64,000 nt of DNA from Natrinema salinisoli (GTDB taxonomy: Archaea > Halobacteriota > Halobacteria > Halobacteriales > Natrialbaceae): contig NZ_CP084469.1 of the NCBI RefSeq assembly GCF_020405205.1, forward strand, positions 2,790,001 through 2,854,000, given 5' to 3'. Made by a program: the position numbers and the translations under genes. Below are positions 63,928 through 64,000 of the stretch, in pieces (the first letter of the stretch is position 1; every line of letters begins with the position of its first letter). The notes under the pieces are model-generated. The model was not told the DNA's origin and made no database searches. It saw only the letters and a list, made by a program, of their open reading frames with translations.

Positions 63928-64000
63928 ATGGCTGCAGTTACGCTCGGACCCGAAGGGACCTACTCTCACAGAGCGGCGAGTGCGGTCGCCGGCGACGACG
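63928..64000 (+). CDS. pheA: Prephenate dehydratase, 5' end only
   Basis: The first 24 codons are present: MAAVTLGPEGTYSHRAASAV and four more residues. The GPEGTYSH motif is the N-terminal signature of prephenate dehydratase, which makes phenylpyruvate in phenylalanine synthesis. The gene runs off the window edge, so the ACT domain cannot be seen. Confidence 0.85.
   Translation, partial: MAAVTLGPEGTYSHRAASAVAGDD

Overview
The window is chromosomal DNA from an extremely halophilic archaeon (class Halobacteria). The evidence is high GC, very acidic proteins, archaeal TATA-type promoters instead of -35/-10 boxes, a haloarchaeal rRNA operon (16S, tRNA-Ala, 23S, 5S, tRNA-Cys) and archaeal genes such as endA, MC1, a CetZ-like GTPase and archaeal pheS/pheT. 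Gene content and repeat style suggest Natrialbales (Natrinema/Haloterrigena-like), but this was not tested phylogenetically.

Layout. 0-4.4 kb: a translationally coupled MoxR, DUF58 and transglutaminase operon. 4.5-10.2 kb: housekeeping genes, namely a SUI1/eIF1-like factor, rhodanese, NUDIX, two small haloarchaeal families, RimI, and an NSS transporter with a small partner. 10.2-12.5 kb: sparse DNA with a 46-codon gene, a haloarchaeal regulator-like gene, tRNA-Lys and a relic of its 3' end. 12.4-18.4 kb: the rRNA operon on the minus strand with four tandem promoters and a 23S processing stem that folds as a bulge-helix-bulge. 18.6-24.6 kb: an HTH/membrane pair, then a complete 2-oxoacid dehydrogenase operon (E1alpha, E1beta, E2, E3). 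25-28.7 kb: an accessory island in which a convergent pair of membrane-protein genes is present twice, each copy carrying a decayed piece of the lipA 3' end. 28.8-29.8 kb: intact lipA, which would lipoylate the E2. 29.9-35.0 kb: PH-domain protein, membrane protein, Ski2-like helicase, HAD phosphatase, DJ-1/PfpI protein.

35.3-42.4 kb is the most unusual part: a cell-envelope cluster built from repeated elements. It has three secreted acidic proteins sharing a motif of about 40 residues, two paralogous four-helix membrane proteins, two Tat lipoproteins of the DUF4382 type and a tiny membrane protein. A membrane-anchored winged-helix protein, a secreted coiled-coil protein and an Lrp-type sensor domain sit in the middle. 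No function is known to me for the set.

42.5-64 kb: a NucS-like/zinc-ribbon protein, endA, a CetZ-like GTPase, an ornithine cyclodeaminase-family enzyme, a deoxyribosyltransferase-like protein opposite an HTH regulator, trpS, a long acidic protein, a 7TM histidine kinase, a UbiA prenyltransferase, pheST, a Tat-exported M14 carboxypeptidase, an AbrB-like protein, MC1, a NarK-like transporter and the first codons of prephenate dehydratase. Palindromic intergenic elements lie downstream of pheT (with a duplicated pheT tail), beside the AbrB-like gene and upstream of endA.
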